The notes under the pieces are model-generated. The model did no database searches. It was not told the DNA's origin and saw only the letters and a list, made by a program, of their open reading frames with translations. From assembly GCA_030665705.1 (NCBI GenBank), contig DAOUZG010000035.1, forward strand, positions 1 to 10,368: DNA of 10,368 nucleotides, written 5' to 3'. Position numbers and translations under genes: made by a program. Positions within the stretch are counted from its first letter, which is position 1; each line of letters opens with the position of its first letter. This DNA is from Deltaproteobacteria bacterium. GTDB taxonomy: Bacteria > Myxococcota_A > UBA9160 > SZUA-336. Of the stretch, positions 1-6,888 are shown piece after piece.

Positions 1-341
1 CCGATGAGAAGCTTCTGCCCGGCATGGTGGGCACGGCGCACCTTCGTCTCGCCGCATCAGGCCCCTCGCTCCGGATCCCGCGGGAAGCGGTTCGACGGGA
101 GTTCGAGATCGAGTACGTCTTCGTGCTGGAGTCCGATGAGAACGGCTGGGCGCGGGCTCGTCGGCGTCGGGTGGTGACCCGCACGGTGCCGTTTGCACCC
201 GAGACGGTCGAAGTCGTGACGGGCCTGGATGAAGGGGATCGCGTCGCCGTGTCGGGGGTGCGTGGGCTGCGTGACGGGGTGCGGGTGCAGGTCCGGGAAG
301 ACCGATCGCGAGAAGACCGATCGGGAGAAGACGGATTGTGA
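1..341 (+). CDS. RND efflux periplasmic adaptor (membrane fusion protein), C-terminal part only
   Basis: This is the 3' end of a gene that begins left of the window. The frame is open from base 3 to the TGA at 339-341. The translation opens with DEKLLPGMVGTAHL. An 'LxPGM' stretch followed by beta strands and ending in 'VVTGLDEGDRVAVSG' is typical of the beta-barrel and membrane-proximal domains of HlyD/AcrA-type adaptors ('V..GL..GD.VV..G'). Such adaptors are lipid- or membrane-anchored in the periplasm and join an RND pump to an outer-membrane channel. The gene overlaps the RND transporter start by 4 bp (338-341), so the two are almost certainly one translationally coupled operon. The extreme C-terminus is a charged repeat (EDRSR-EDRSG-EDGL) coded by a short tandem DNA repeat. 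The N-terminal lipoyl/hairpin half is not visible, so substrate class cannot be judged. Confidence 0.88.
   Translation, partial: DEKLLPGMVGTAHLRLAASGPSLRIPREAVRREFEIEYVFVLESDENGWARARRRRVVTRTVPFAPETVEVVTGLDEGDRVAVSGVRGLRDGVRVQVREDRSREDRSGEDGL
299..335 (+). repeat. 15-bp tandem repeat at the 3' end of the adaptor gene
   Basis: Two 15-bp units (AGACCGATCGCGAGA and AGACCGATCGGGAGA) differ at one base and are followed by a partial third unit (AGACGG). They encode the pentapeptides EDRSR and EDRSG and the start of EDGL. The purine-rich GGGAG at 323-327 inside the second unit lies about 10 nt before the GTG of the transporter gene and is the best candidate for its ribosome binding site. The repeat therefore doubles as translation signal. 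Confidence 0.7.
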
Positions 342-3300
342 GCCTCCCGAGGTTCAGCGTTCGTCAGGTTGTCCTCGTCAACGTTCTGTTCTTCGTCTGC
401 GTGGGTGCGGGCCTCGTCGCCTACGTGCGCACGCCCGTCGACTTCTTCCCCGATATCTCGTTCAACACGTCGCTGATCGTGACGATCTGGACGGGGTCGT
501 CCGCCGAGGAGGTGGAGCGCCTCGTCACGACGAAGATCGAGGAGGAGATCCGGCAAATCGCAGGGATGAAGGAGATGCGGTCCACCTCGCAGGCCGGAAT
601 CTCCTCCATCCTGGTCGAGTGGGATGAGACACTCTCCGAGCTCGAGTACGAGTCCGCGTTCAACGATCTGAGAGCGGCGATCGACCGGGTCACCGACCTC
701 CCGCCCGACGCCGAAGAGCCGTTCCTGCGCGAGCTCTCCGTCGGCGAGGAGCTCCCGGCGATGCGGATTCAGGTCGTGGACGTGGAGGGACTCGGAGAGA
801 CGGCGCTGCGCGAGGTCACACGCGAGACTCGCCGCCGTCTCGAACGGCTGCCGGGGATCGAGAAGGTCCGGATCCAGGGGGAGCACGAGCGGGAGGTCCG
901 TGTCCTGGTCGACCGGGACGCGCTGTTGCGACACGGCCTCACCGTGCTGGATCTCGTGGAGCGGATCCGGCTTCGCAACATGAACCTCCCGGCTGGAAGC
1001 CTCAGCAGTCTCGGAACCGAGATCACCCTTCGCGCCACCGGCGACTACACGAACGTCGAAGAGATTCTCCACACCGTCGTCCGGGAGTCGTTGGACGGCG
1101 GTAGCCCCGTCCGTCTGTCGGATGTGGCACGGGTCGAGCTGGGGCTCGAGAAGCGCAAGTTCTACGGTCGGTACAACGGCTACCCCGCACTCGTTCTCGG
1201 CATCATCAAGGAAGACGACGCCCATCTCCTGAGGGTCTCTGAGGAGGTCGATCGGTGGCTGGCCGAGTACGCGTCCTTCGTTCCGCAGGGGGTCGAGCTG
1301 CACAAGACCTCGGACACCTCCGCGTGGGTTCGCTCGCGCATGCAGACCTTGTGGGAAAATCTGCGCACCGGCATCTTCCTGGTTGCCGGTATCCTGTGGC
1401 TTACGCTCGGGTTCCGGAACGCGCTGCTGACGGTCATCGCAGTCCCTTTCAGCTTCCTTGCGGCTCTCGTCCTGTTCCCTCTTCTCGATATCACCATCAA
1501 CTCGATCTCGCTCGGCGCGATGTTGCTCGTATCCGGCATGCTCGTCGACGACGCGATCATCGTGCTCGAGAACATCTACCGGAGGATCGAGGAGGGCGAG
1601 GAGCTCCGTGACGCGATCGTGAATGGGACGGAGGAAGTCCTCTGGCCGGTTGTCTCGGCCGTCAGCACGAGCTGCGCCGCATTCTTCCCTCTACTCCTCA
1701 TGACTGGAACCTCGGGGGAGTTCTTCTCCATTCTCCCGAAGACGGTGATCGTGTGCCTGATCGCCTCGTTGTTCGAGTGCCTCATCATCCTGCCCGCTCA
1801 CTATCTCGATTGGGGAAGCCGGCATCGGTCAACGTGGGCGGAGCCACCGGCGCAGCAGAGCCGACGTTCCAGGCTCAGGCGGCTGCTGTCGGGAGTGGCA
1901 CACGCGCGAACGCGCGTCGACGGTGCGATCGATCAATTGCGCTCCGCCTACCTTCGCGTGCTCGACGTCGTTCTCGCACACCGAGGCGCGTTCGCCGGTC
2001 TCGCGGCCGGACTGTTGGTCCTTTCGTTGGGCTGGGCGACCCACCTCCCCGTGGATCTGTTTCCCAGTGAGTACGACAACTTCTGGGTCACCCTCGAGGC
2101 GCCTTCCGACTACTCGCTCGATCGAACCGACCGGCTCTTCCGGGGGGTCGAGGACGTGCTTGCCTCGATGATGGGCGAGCACATCATCGAGTACTCGAGC
2201 TTGACGGGCCTGACGTTGACGGCCAACGAGGAGCCGCGGATCGGGCCCAATCTCGCGCTCTCCTTCCTCACGATGACGGACACGGAGGAGTACCGGCGGG
2301 CACCCGAAAGGGCCGTCGCGCGGGTTCAGGAGCATCTCGATGCGTACCGCGAGGAGCGGCCCGAGGGGATCGACACGCTGCGCTCGGCGATACCCCGCAA
2401 CGGTCCCCCGGTGGGAAAGCCTGTGGCCATGCGCATCGAGACCGATGACTACGCCCTCGGGAAGTCGATCGCCGCCGAGGTCAAAGCGTACCTGAGGACT
2501 CTACCCGGGGTGTCGAACGTGGAGGACAACCTGAGCGAGGGGCCGCGTGAGGTGCGTCTTCATATCGACGAGAGTCGGGCCTCCTACCACGGTCTCACGT
2601 TCGAAGGGGTCGCCCGCGCTTTCCGTGCCGCGAATGACGGAATCGTCGCCTCGAGCTTCCGCGCCCCGGCGGAGGACGAAGAGATCGACATCCGGGTGTT
2701 GCTCGACGAGCCTTTCCGCCAGAGCATCCGGGACGTGCTGAGGATCCAGGTGCGAACTCCCACGGGTGCGCTCGTTCGTCTGGAAGAGATCGCGGAGCTC
2801 GAGGTTACCCGAGGCTTCGTGTCGTTTGCGCACTACGACGGTCAGCGGACGGTCACGGTCTACGCAGACGTCGATGGAGATCAGGCGACCTCGGAAGGGG
2901 TGAACCTCGCACTCCAGTCGAGGTTCGCGAACGTCCCGGTGCAACATCCCGACGTGAACGTTGTCTACGGAGGAGAGTTCGAGGTCACGCGGGAGGCTTT
3001 CGCGGATATGGGCCGGGTCTTTCCCATTGCGCTCCTCCTCATCTACATGATCCTCGCTGCGCAGTTCCGCAGCTACATGCAGCCCTTGATCATCGTAACG
3101 GCGATTCCTTTCGGTCTGATCGGGGTTATCGGAGGCGTGGCGCTACTCGGATACAACATCAGCTTCCCGATGATGTATGCGACGATCGGGCTCATGGGGG
3201 TCGCCGTGAACGACTCCCTCGTCATGGTCGACTTCATCAACCGCGCACGGAATACCGGAATGCCGCTGCTGGAGGCCGTTCGGCGATCCGGTGCCCTGCG

Positions 3301-3541
3301 CCTCCGACCGATCCTCTTGACGACGTTGACCACCGTTCTCGCGCTCCTGCCGATGGCCTTTGGTTTTCACGGTGGATCCAAGAGCTACGGTCCCTTCGCT
3401 GCATCGATTGTCTTCGGCCTTCTCGCGGCCATGGTGGGGACCCTGTTCATCGTTCCGCTGTCCTACACCTCGATGGCCGTTGGCCTCGATCGCTTTCGGG
3501 CGTGGCGGCGCGGGGGGCGGACCACGCAGCTGCCGGGCTGA
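338..3541 (+). CDS. RND (HAE-type) inner-membrane efflux transporter
   Basis: A full-length 1067-residue protein of the AcrB/HAE superfamily, which exports substrates by proton antiport as a trimer in the inner membrane. Visible layout: first membrane helix at about residues 9-30 followed by the conserved TPVDFFPDI; porter domain at about 35-340; helices from about 343 with the TM4 signature GMLVDDAIIVLENIYRR, containing the proton-relay pair D404/D405; a cytoplasmic Arg-rich linker at about 492-530; second half starting near 550 with HLPVDLFPSEYDNF; second porter domain; helices from about 893. TM10 reads GLMGVAVNDSLVMVDF (951-966), so the lysine found here in AcrB (K940) is absent and N958/D959 occupy the region, as in several non-AcrB HAE branches. 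The start is GTG at 338, overlapping the adaptor stop. Substrate is not predictable; metal-efflux (CusA/CzcA) motifs are not evident. Confidence 0.95.
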   Translation: MSLPRFSVRQVVLVNVLFFVCVGAGLVAYVRTPVDFFPDISFNTSLIVTIWTGSSAEEVERLVTTKIEEEIRQIAGMKEMRSTSQAGISSILVEWDETLSELEYESAFNDLRAAIDRVTDLPPDAEEPFLRELSVGEELPAMRIQVVDVEGLGETALREVTRETRRRLERLPGIEKVRIQGEHEREVRVLVDRDALLRHGLTVLDLVERIRLRNMNLPAGSLSSLGTEITLRATGDYTNVEEILHTVVRESLDGGSPVRLSDVARVELGLEKRKFYGRYNGYPALVLGIIKEDDAHLLRVSEEVDRWLAEYASFVPQGVELHKTSDTSAWVRSRMQTLWENLRTGIFLVAGILWLTLGFRNALLTVIAVPFSFLAALVLFPLLDITINSISLGAMLLVSGMLVDDAIIVLENIYRRIEEGEELRDAIVNGTEEVLWPVVSAVSTSCAAFFPLLLMTGTSGEFFSILPKTVIVCLIASLFECLIILPAHYLDWGSRHRSTWAEPPAQQSRRSRLRRLLSGVAHARTRVDGAIDQLRSAYLRVLDVVLAHRGAFAGLAAGLLVLSLGWATHLPVDLFPSEYDNFWVTLEAPSDYSLDRTDRLFRGVEDVLASMMGEHIIEYSSLTGLTLTANEEPRIGPNLALSFLTMTDTEEYRRAPERAVARVQEHLDAYREERPEGIDTLRSAIPRNGPPVGKPVAMRIETDDYALGKSIAAEVKAYLRTLPGVSNVEDNLSEGPREVRLHIDESRASYHGLTFEGVARAFRAANDGIVASSFRAPAEDEEIDIRVLLDEPFRQSIRDVLRIQVRTPTGALVRLEEIAELEVTRGFVSFAHYDGQRTVTVYADVDGDQATSEGVNLALQSRFANVPVQHPDVNVVYGGEFEVTREAFADMGRVFPIALLLIYMILAAQFRSYMQPLIIVTAIPFGLIGVIGGVALLGYNISFPMMYATIGLMGVAVNDSLVMVDFINRARNTGMPLLEAVRRSGALRLRPILLTTLTTVLALLPMAFGFHGGSKSYGPFAASIVFGLLAAMVGTLFIVPLSYTSMAVGLDRFRAWRRGGRTTQLPG

Positions 3542-3546
3542 ACGGT

Positions 3547-3561
3547 GTGGGGACTCCCCGC
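3547..3561 (+). terminator. Weak hairpin after the RND gene
   Basis: GTGGGG (3547-3552) can pair with CCCCGC (3556-3561), with one G-U pair and a 3-nt loop, starting 5 nt after the stop codon. The bases that follow (GTCTTCTG) give only a poor T-tract. It may be a weak terminator or a 3'-end stabilising hairpin. Confidence 0.3.
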
Positions 3562-3585
3562 CGTCTTCTGAAACGCAAGATCGGA

Positions 3586-3591
3586 TATGAT
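3586..3591 (+). promoter_or_regulatory. Candidate -10 element (TATGAT) upstream of the YeiH-family gene
   Basis: TATGAT matches the sigma-70 -10 consensus at 5 of 6 bases and lies about 95 nt before the ATG at 3687. No convincing -35 hexamer is seen at 16-18 bp spacing, so the call rests on one element. If used, it gives a leader of roughly 90 nt that contains the complementary segments described at 3593-3683. Confidence 0.35.
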
Positions 3592-3592
3592 G

Positions 3593-3683
3593 GGGTCGCG
3601 AGGCCCGGCGGGGGGACGCGGGTCTGCGCGGGCAGCAGGAGACCCGGTGCGAATCGACCCGTTTTGAGACGTCACGGGGGGTC
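3593..3683 (+). promoter_or_regulatory. Leader with competing inverted repeats, possible mRNA switch
   Basis: CGGGTCT (3619-3625) is the perfect reverse complement of AGACCCG (3640-3646), with a 14-nt loop. A second GACCCG (3656-3661) can pair with the same CGGGTC, or its GACCC (3656-3660) can pair with GGGTC at 3679-3683. That last segment overlaps the G-run (3676-3681) that is the only plausible ribosome binding site for the ATG at 3687. Two exclusive folds are therefore possible, one of them hiding the binding site. Short GC-rich complements arise by chance easily. No known riboswitch consensus was matched. Confidence 0.3.
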
Positions 3684-3686
3684 CGC

Positions 3687-5321
3687 ATGGAAGAGAAGAA
3701 GTGGTACCAGAAGACAAAGCTCCTGCAGACCGAGGACTACTGGTCCATCTGGCTCGGGCTGATCGTCATCGGTGTCGCGATGGCGGCCTTCTGGTCAGAC
3801 AGCTCGTTGGTGAAGGACGTCGCGGTGACGCCGTCCACCTGGAGTGGCTGGAGCGGAATCGCCGATGATCTCGACAAGCACGGAACGGCCTATCTGACGA
3901 TCTTCCTCGGATTCCTCTTCGTTTTTTCCATCAGTATGAAGATCATGGGACACAGCCTGAAAGAGTATGTCCCTGGATTCATGATTATCTTTCTCGGATC
4001 CCTTGCGGTCTTCTATCTGGCCTCCTGGAAGGTGATGAAGGAGTCGCAGCTCGGGGCGCCGCTGCTGGCCCTCGCAATCGGGCTGGTCGTCGGCAACATC
4101 GTCCGGATGCCGGACTGGCTCAAGACATCGATGCGGGTGGAGTACTACATCAAGACGGGGATCGTGCTGCTCGGGGCCACGCTACCCCTCACCCTGATCT
4201 TCCAGGCAGGGGGCATCGCCTTTCTTCAGGCCACGATCGTATCGGTATGCACCTGGTTCACCATCTACCTGGCGGCCACCCGGCTCTTCAACCTCGACAA
4301 ACGATTCGGCGCTGTTCTCGGCGCAGGCGGAGCGGTGTGCGGCGTGTCCGCCGCCATTGCCGTGGGCGGTGCGGTGCGAGCTGAAAAGGATCACATTGCT
4401 ATCGGAATCGGCGTGGTCTCGGTGTGGGCCATCATCATGATCTTCATCCTGGCCTTCGTCACCAAGGCCATCATCCCTCTGGACGGAGTCGTGACCCCGG
4501 CCTCCCCCTGGTACAGCATCTCACCCGGAGAGGCTGGAGCCTGGATCGGAACATCGGAGTACGCGGACGCTGCGGGCTTCGCCGTTGTGGCAGAGCTAGC
4601 CACCCAATACGGCGACCCCCCGATCCACGCATTCACCCTGATGAAGGTCATCGGCCGTGACATCTGGATCGGGCTGTGGGCCTTCTTCCTGTCCATCGTG
4701 TCGGTGACCCTCTGGGAGAAGGGAGAGAAGAGAAGCCGGGTGGGAATCGGTGTGGTCTGGGAGAGGTTCCCCAAGTTCGTGCTCGGCTTCTTTGCAGCCT
4801 GCATCATCACGAGCGCGATTGCGGCAACCGGTCCGAGCGAACACGTGGGCATTGCCAACTTGAAGGATACTTTCAAGAGCAAGGCCGAGAAGATCGAATA
4901 CGATGCAGACTTCAGCGGCTACCGGGTTCCGTCTCCGCTTGCCGATAGGTTCCGCTACGATCCGGAGGCGGGCGTCATCACGTTCAGGGGTCGAATGAGC
5001 CTCGAGGAGCTCGAGCAGCTCTCGGCCGCCGCAACCACGAAGGACCAGAAGGCTGCACTCAAACAACTCCACGATAAGTCGGACTGGCAGGAGAGCGAGC
5101 TTACGCCCAAGGCGATATCCCCCATCAAGAAACTCCGATCCTGGGCCTTTGTGCTCTGCTTCCTCTCGATCGGGCTCACGACCCGTTTCAAAGACCTGGC
5201 TACGTTCGGAATCAAGCCCTTCTGGGCCTTTACCATCGGCGTGGTGGTAAACGTGCCGCTTGGCTACTTCCTCTCGACCATGGTGTTTCAAAACTACTGG
5301 AGATTTTTGGGGAAGTTCTGA
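3687..5321 (+). CDS. YeiH/UPF0324 family membrane protein (putative sulfate exporter family) with soluble insert
   Basis: This 544-aa polytopic membrane protein resembles the Cons_hypoth698/YeiH family. The family core is visible as GAPLLALAIGLVVGNIVRMP (123-142), GIVLLGATLPL (158-168), GAGGAVCGVSAAIAVGGAVR (212-231) and GAWIGTSEYADAAGFAVVAELA (284-305). YeiH-type proteins are usually about 350 aa. This one adds two or three N-terminal helices (about 20-36, 68-86, 95-113) and a hydrophilic insert of about 95 residues (383-480) before the last two helices (about 487-497 and 512-531). The insert contains FRYDPEAGVITFRGRMSLEEL. The start is ATG at 3687 with a G-run 5-6 nt upstream. 'Sulfate exporter' is an annotation habit for the family; the true substrate is not shown by the sequence. 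The nearest downstream gene is a methyltransferase 48 bp away. Confidence 0.85.
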   Translation: MEEKKWYQKTKLLQTEDYWSIWLGLIVIGVAMAAFWSDSSLVKDVAVTPSTWSGWSGIADDLDKHGTAYLTIFLGFLFVFSISMKIMGHSLKEYVPGFMIIFLGSLAVFYLASWKVMKESQLGAPLLALAIGLVVGNIVRMPDWLKTSMRVEYYIKTGIVLLGATLPLTLIFQAGGIAFLQATIVSVCTWFTIYLAATRLFNLDKRFGAVLGAGGAVCGVSAAIAVGGAVRAEKDHIAIGIGVVSVWAIIMIFILAFVTKAIIPLDGVVTPASPWYSISPGEAGAWIGTSEYADAAGFAVVAELATQYGDPPIHAFTLMKVIGRDIWIGLWAFFLSIVSVTLWEKGEKRSRVGIGVVWERFPKFVLGFFAACIITSAIAATGPSEHVGIANLKDTFKSKAEKIEYDADFSGYRVPSPLADRFRYDPEAGVITFRGRMSLEELEQLSAAATTKDQKAALKQLHDKSDWQESELTPKAISPIKKLRSWAFVLCFLSIGLTTRFKDLATFGIKPFWAFTIGVVVNVPLGYFLSTMVFQNYWRFLGKF

Positions 5322-5323
5322 GA

Positions 5324-5339
5324 GCTCGTAAGAGCGAGC
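5324..5339 (+). other. Small hairpin between the YeiH-family and methyltransferase genes
   Basis: GCTCG (5324-5328) and CGAGC (5335-5339) form a 5-bp stem with a 6-nt loop just after the stop codon. There is no T-run, so it is not a convincing terminator. The 48-bp spacing allows read-through into the methyltransferase gene. Confidence 0.3.
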
Positions 5340-5369
5340 CTCGGTCGGATCGGTGGAACAGGGCAGGGC

Positions 5370-6125
5370 ATGAGCCGCGTTGGGGCCTATCAGAAATTCG
5401 CGCGTTACTACGATCTGTACGTCGGTGGCTTTGACGCGGATCTTCCGCTCTACCTCTCCCTCTGCGAGCGGAGTGATCGCATTCTCGAGGTGGGGTGCGG
5501 CACGGGAAGGGTGCTGGGGGCGTTTCTCGACGCGGGGTACGAGATCGACGGACTCGATACCTCCCCCGAGATGCTGCAGATCGCCGAGGAGAAGCTCGGC
5601 GCGCACCTCCAGAGCGGCAGGCTCAGACTGCACTGCGGGACGCTCGATCGGATACCCTTCGACCAGCCCTTCGACCGGATCCTGGTGACCTGGTTCACGT
5701 TCAACTACCTGATCGAGGATCGGGAGCGCGAGGAGTTTCTGGCGCACTCCTTCGAGACGCTGGCGCCGGGTGCCGCAATCGCCATGGACCTCTTGTACCC
5801 GAGGCCGCTTCAGCGGCCCGAGACCGAGAACCAGTGGCAGGAGACGACCTTCGATGTCGACGGACGGAGTGTTCTGCTCCGACAGAAGCGCAGGATGATG
5901 GGCGATGTGGAGGAGCGGATCCAGATCTACCGGGAAGATGCGACAAGCGAAGAGATCCTCACACGGCGCCGCTACGTGGGCAAGGAGCAGAGCGCCCGCT
6001 TGCTCGAGAAGACGGGCTTTCGCGAGGTTCGAATCGTCGATGATTACGATCCGTCGGGCTGGCACCCGCTGAGGCGAGATGAGGCCACCAACCAGAGCTT
6101 CGTTGTGACGGCGCGCAAGCCCTGA
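5370..6125 (+). CDS. Class I SAM-dependent methyltransferase
   Basis: This 251-aa soluble protein has a Rossmann-like methyltransferase fold. The SAM-binding motif I is ILEVGCGTGRVLGAFLDAG (38-56). The acidic residue ending beta-2 is D63 in GLDTSPEML. The post-motif strand is FDRILVTWFTFNYLIE (101-116). The N-terminus (YQKFARYYDLYVGGFDADLPLYLSL, in part) and the strand-rich C-terminal half (about 158-225, ending FREVRIVDDYDPSG) resemble small-molecule or uncharacterised Methyltransf_25/11-type enzymes. There is no substrate-diagnostic motif. The start is ATG at 5370 with AGGG (5360-5363) at 6 nt. It probably shares a transcript with the YeiH-family gene, but a functional link is only inferred from spacing. 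Confidence 0.85.
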   Translation: MSRVGAYQKFARYYDLYVGGFDADLPLYLSLCERSDRILEVGCGTGRVLGAFLDAGYEIDGLDTSPEMLQIAEEKLGAHLQSGRLRLHCGTLDRIPFDQPFDRILVTWFTFNYLIEDREREEFLAHSFETLAPGAAIAMDLLYPRPLQRPETENQWQETTFDVDGRSVLLRQKRRMMGDVEERIQIYREDATSEEILTRRRYVGKEQSARLLEKTGFREVRIVDDYDPSGWHPLRRDEATNQSFVVTARKP

Positions 6126-6145
6126 TGCGAAAGCCCCTCCACGCC

Positions 6146-6192
6146 GAGCGAGCAGTCCTAAGGTAACGCTCCCGGAGAGCGGCAAGGCGCTC
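6146..6192 (+). repeat. Alternating GAGCG/CGCTC inverted repeats in the methyltransferase-nucleotidyltransferase gap
   Basis: The 121-bp gap holds GAGCG (6146-6150), CGCTC (6167-6171), GAGCG (6177-6181) and CGCTC (6188-6192). Neighbouring copies can form short 5-bp hairpins, the tightest being 6167-6181 with the loop CCGGA. There is no T-run. They may end or attenuate the upstream transcript; the evidence is the complementarity alone. Confidence 0.35.
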
Positions 6193-6231
6193 ACGCCACC
6201 TGCGATCTCACCCCCCGCGGCTCTCATCGGG

Positions 6232-6237
6232 TACCCT
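6232..6237 (+). promoter_or_regulatory. Candidate leaderless -10 element (TACCCT) for the nucleotidyltransferase gene
   Basis: TACCCT fits the relaxed TANNNT -10 form and ends exactly 9 nt before the GTG at 6247. No Shine-Dalgarno sequence lies between. The same hexamer at the same spacing precedes ndk (6874-6879). Transcription from it would start at or within about 3 nt of the start codon. No clear -35 is seen. Confidence 0.45.
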
Positions 6238-6246
6238 ACCCGGTCC

Positions 6247-6849
6247 GTGAGCGAGGTCGCGAAGCCGAGACGGCGGCCTGTCCGGGTCGATGCGGTGGTC
6301 CTGGCTGCAGGACCCGCGTCGCGGATGGGTCGGCCCAAGCACCTCATCCCCGTCGGGGGGATCCCCATGATCGTTCGCGTGGTGGAGGCGCTGCGCGCCT
6401 CGCGGGCACGCAGCATCGCCGCTGTGCTTCGGCCCGAAGACGAGTTGGGGAAGGCCCTTCTCGCCGAGCTCGACGTGCAGGTGGTCGAGCCGGAAGACGC
6501 GGACGAGGGTCGGGCCGCCTCGGTCCGCGCCGGGCTCGGGGCGCTCTCCGATGAGGCCGAGGGCCTGCTGTTCGCTCTGGCCGACCAGCCCTTCCTGCTC
6601 TCGGAGGACTTCGACGCACTCATCGAGCGCTTCACCCGCCGCGACGTCCGCATTGTCTACGCCACCTACGCGGGTGAACGCGGAACTCCGGTCCTGTTCG
6701 GGGCGGCCTACCGAGACGAGCTCGAGAAGCTCCGGGGAGCCGAAGGGGGAAGGGTGGTTGTCCGTCGCCATCCGGACGATGCAGCGGGGGTTCCTCTACC
6801 GTCGGCTCGCGGACGCGACATCGATCGACCCGAAGATCTGCCCGAATGA
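6247..6849 (+). CDS. MocA/MobA-like nucleotidyltransferase (NTP_transf_3)
   Basis: A 200-aa protein of the nucleotidyltransferase family that includes MocA (molybdenum cofactor cytidylyltransferase) and MobA. The signature loop LAAGPASRMGRPKHL (19-33) binds the nucleotide. LADQPFLL (111-118) carries the metal-binding Asp of the family's 'DQP' motif. GERGTPVLFG (143-152) corresponds to the GHPVLFG segment of MocA, but the usual His is Thr. DIDRPEDL (191-198) is the usual C-terminal motif. Length matches MocA (about 190-200 aa). No molybdenum cofactor or molybdoenzyme gene is nearby, so the acceptor is uncertain; it could act on another small molecule. The start is GTG at 6247 with no ribosome binding site and a TACCCT box 9 nt upstream, consistent with a leaderless mRNA. 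Confidence 0.85.
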   Translation: MSEVAKPRRRPVRVDAVVLAAGPASRMGRPKHLIPVGGIPMIVRVVEALRASRARSIAAVLRPEDELGKALLAELDVQVVEPEDADEGRAASVRAGLGALSDEAEGLLFALADQPFLLSEDFDALIERFTRRDVRIVYATYAGERGTPVLFGAAYRDELEKLRGAEGGRVVVRRHPDDAAGVPLPSARGRDIDRPEDLPE

Positions 6850-6851
6850 CG

Positions 6852-6879
6852 TTGACGGTGGGTGCCGGACGGCTACCCT
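6852..6879 (+). promoter_or_regulatory. Candidate leaderless promoter for ndk (TTGACG-16-TACCCT)
   Basis: TTGACG (6852-6857, 5 of 6 to the -35 consensus) is followed after 16 bp by TACCCT (6874-6879). The ATG at 6889 is 9 nt further on, with only CCGCGCCCC between, so there is no Shine-Dalgarno sequence. The predicted transcript starts at or just before the ATG. The -10 part repeats exactly the arrangement in front of the upstream gene. Confidence 0.5.
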
Positions 6880-6888
6880 CCGCGCCCC

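Noticed and set aside
3631..3661. A stretch resembling the B12-box (AGCAGGAGACC) or a tRNA T-arm (GGTGCGAATC)
   Set aside because: The other conserved cobalamin riboswitch parts, such as GCCACTG, are missing. The T-arm-like piece has no 5-bp stem, anticodon arm or acceptor stem.
6156..6168. TCCTAAGGTAACG, similar to a conserved 23S rRNA stretch and the I-CeuI site core
   Set aside because: The similarity is short, has one mismatch and lacks the flanking rRNA sequence on either side, so chance is the better explanation.
4596..6653. A 685-codon open frame on the - strand across the YeiH-family, methyltransferase and nucleotidyltransferase genes
   Set aside because: It is antisense to three genes with clear family motifs. 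Its translation is rich in Arg, Ser, Ala and Glu, crosses gene boundaries and shows no recognisable domain. Long antisense frames are expected in GC-rich DNA.
6862..6888. GTG at 6862 as the ndk start
   Set aside because: It would add nine Pro-rich residues before the conserved family N-terminus and would start transcription-side signals inside the coding region. ATG at 6889 gives the standard 140 aa.
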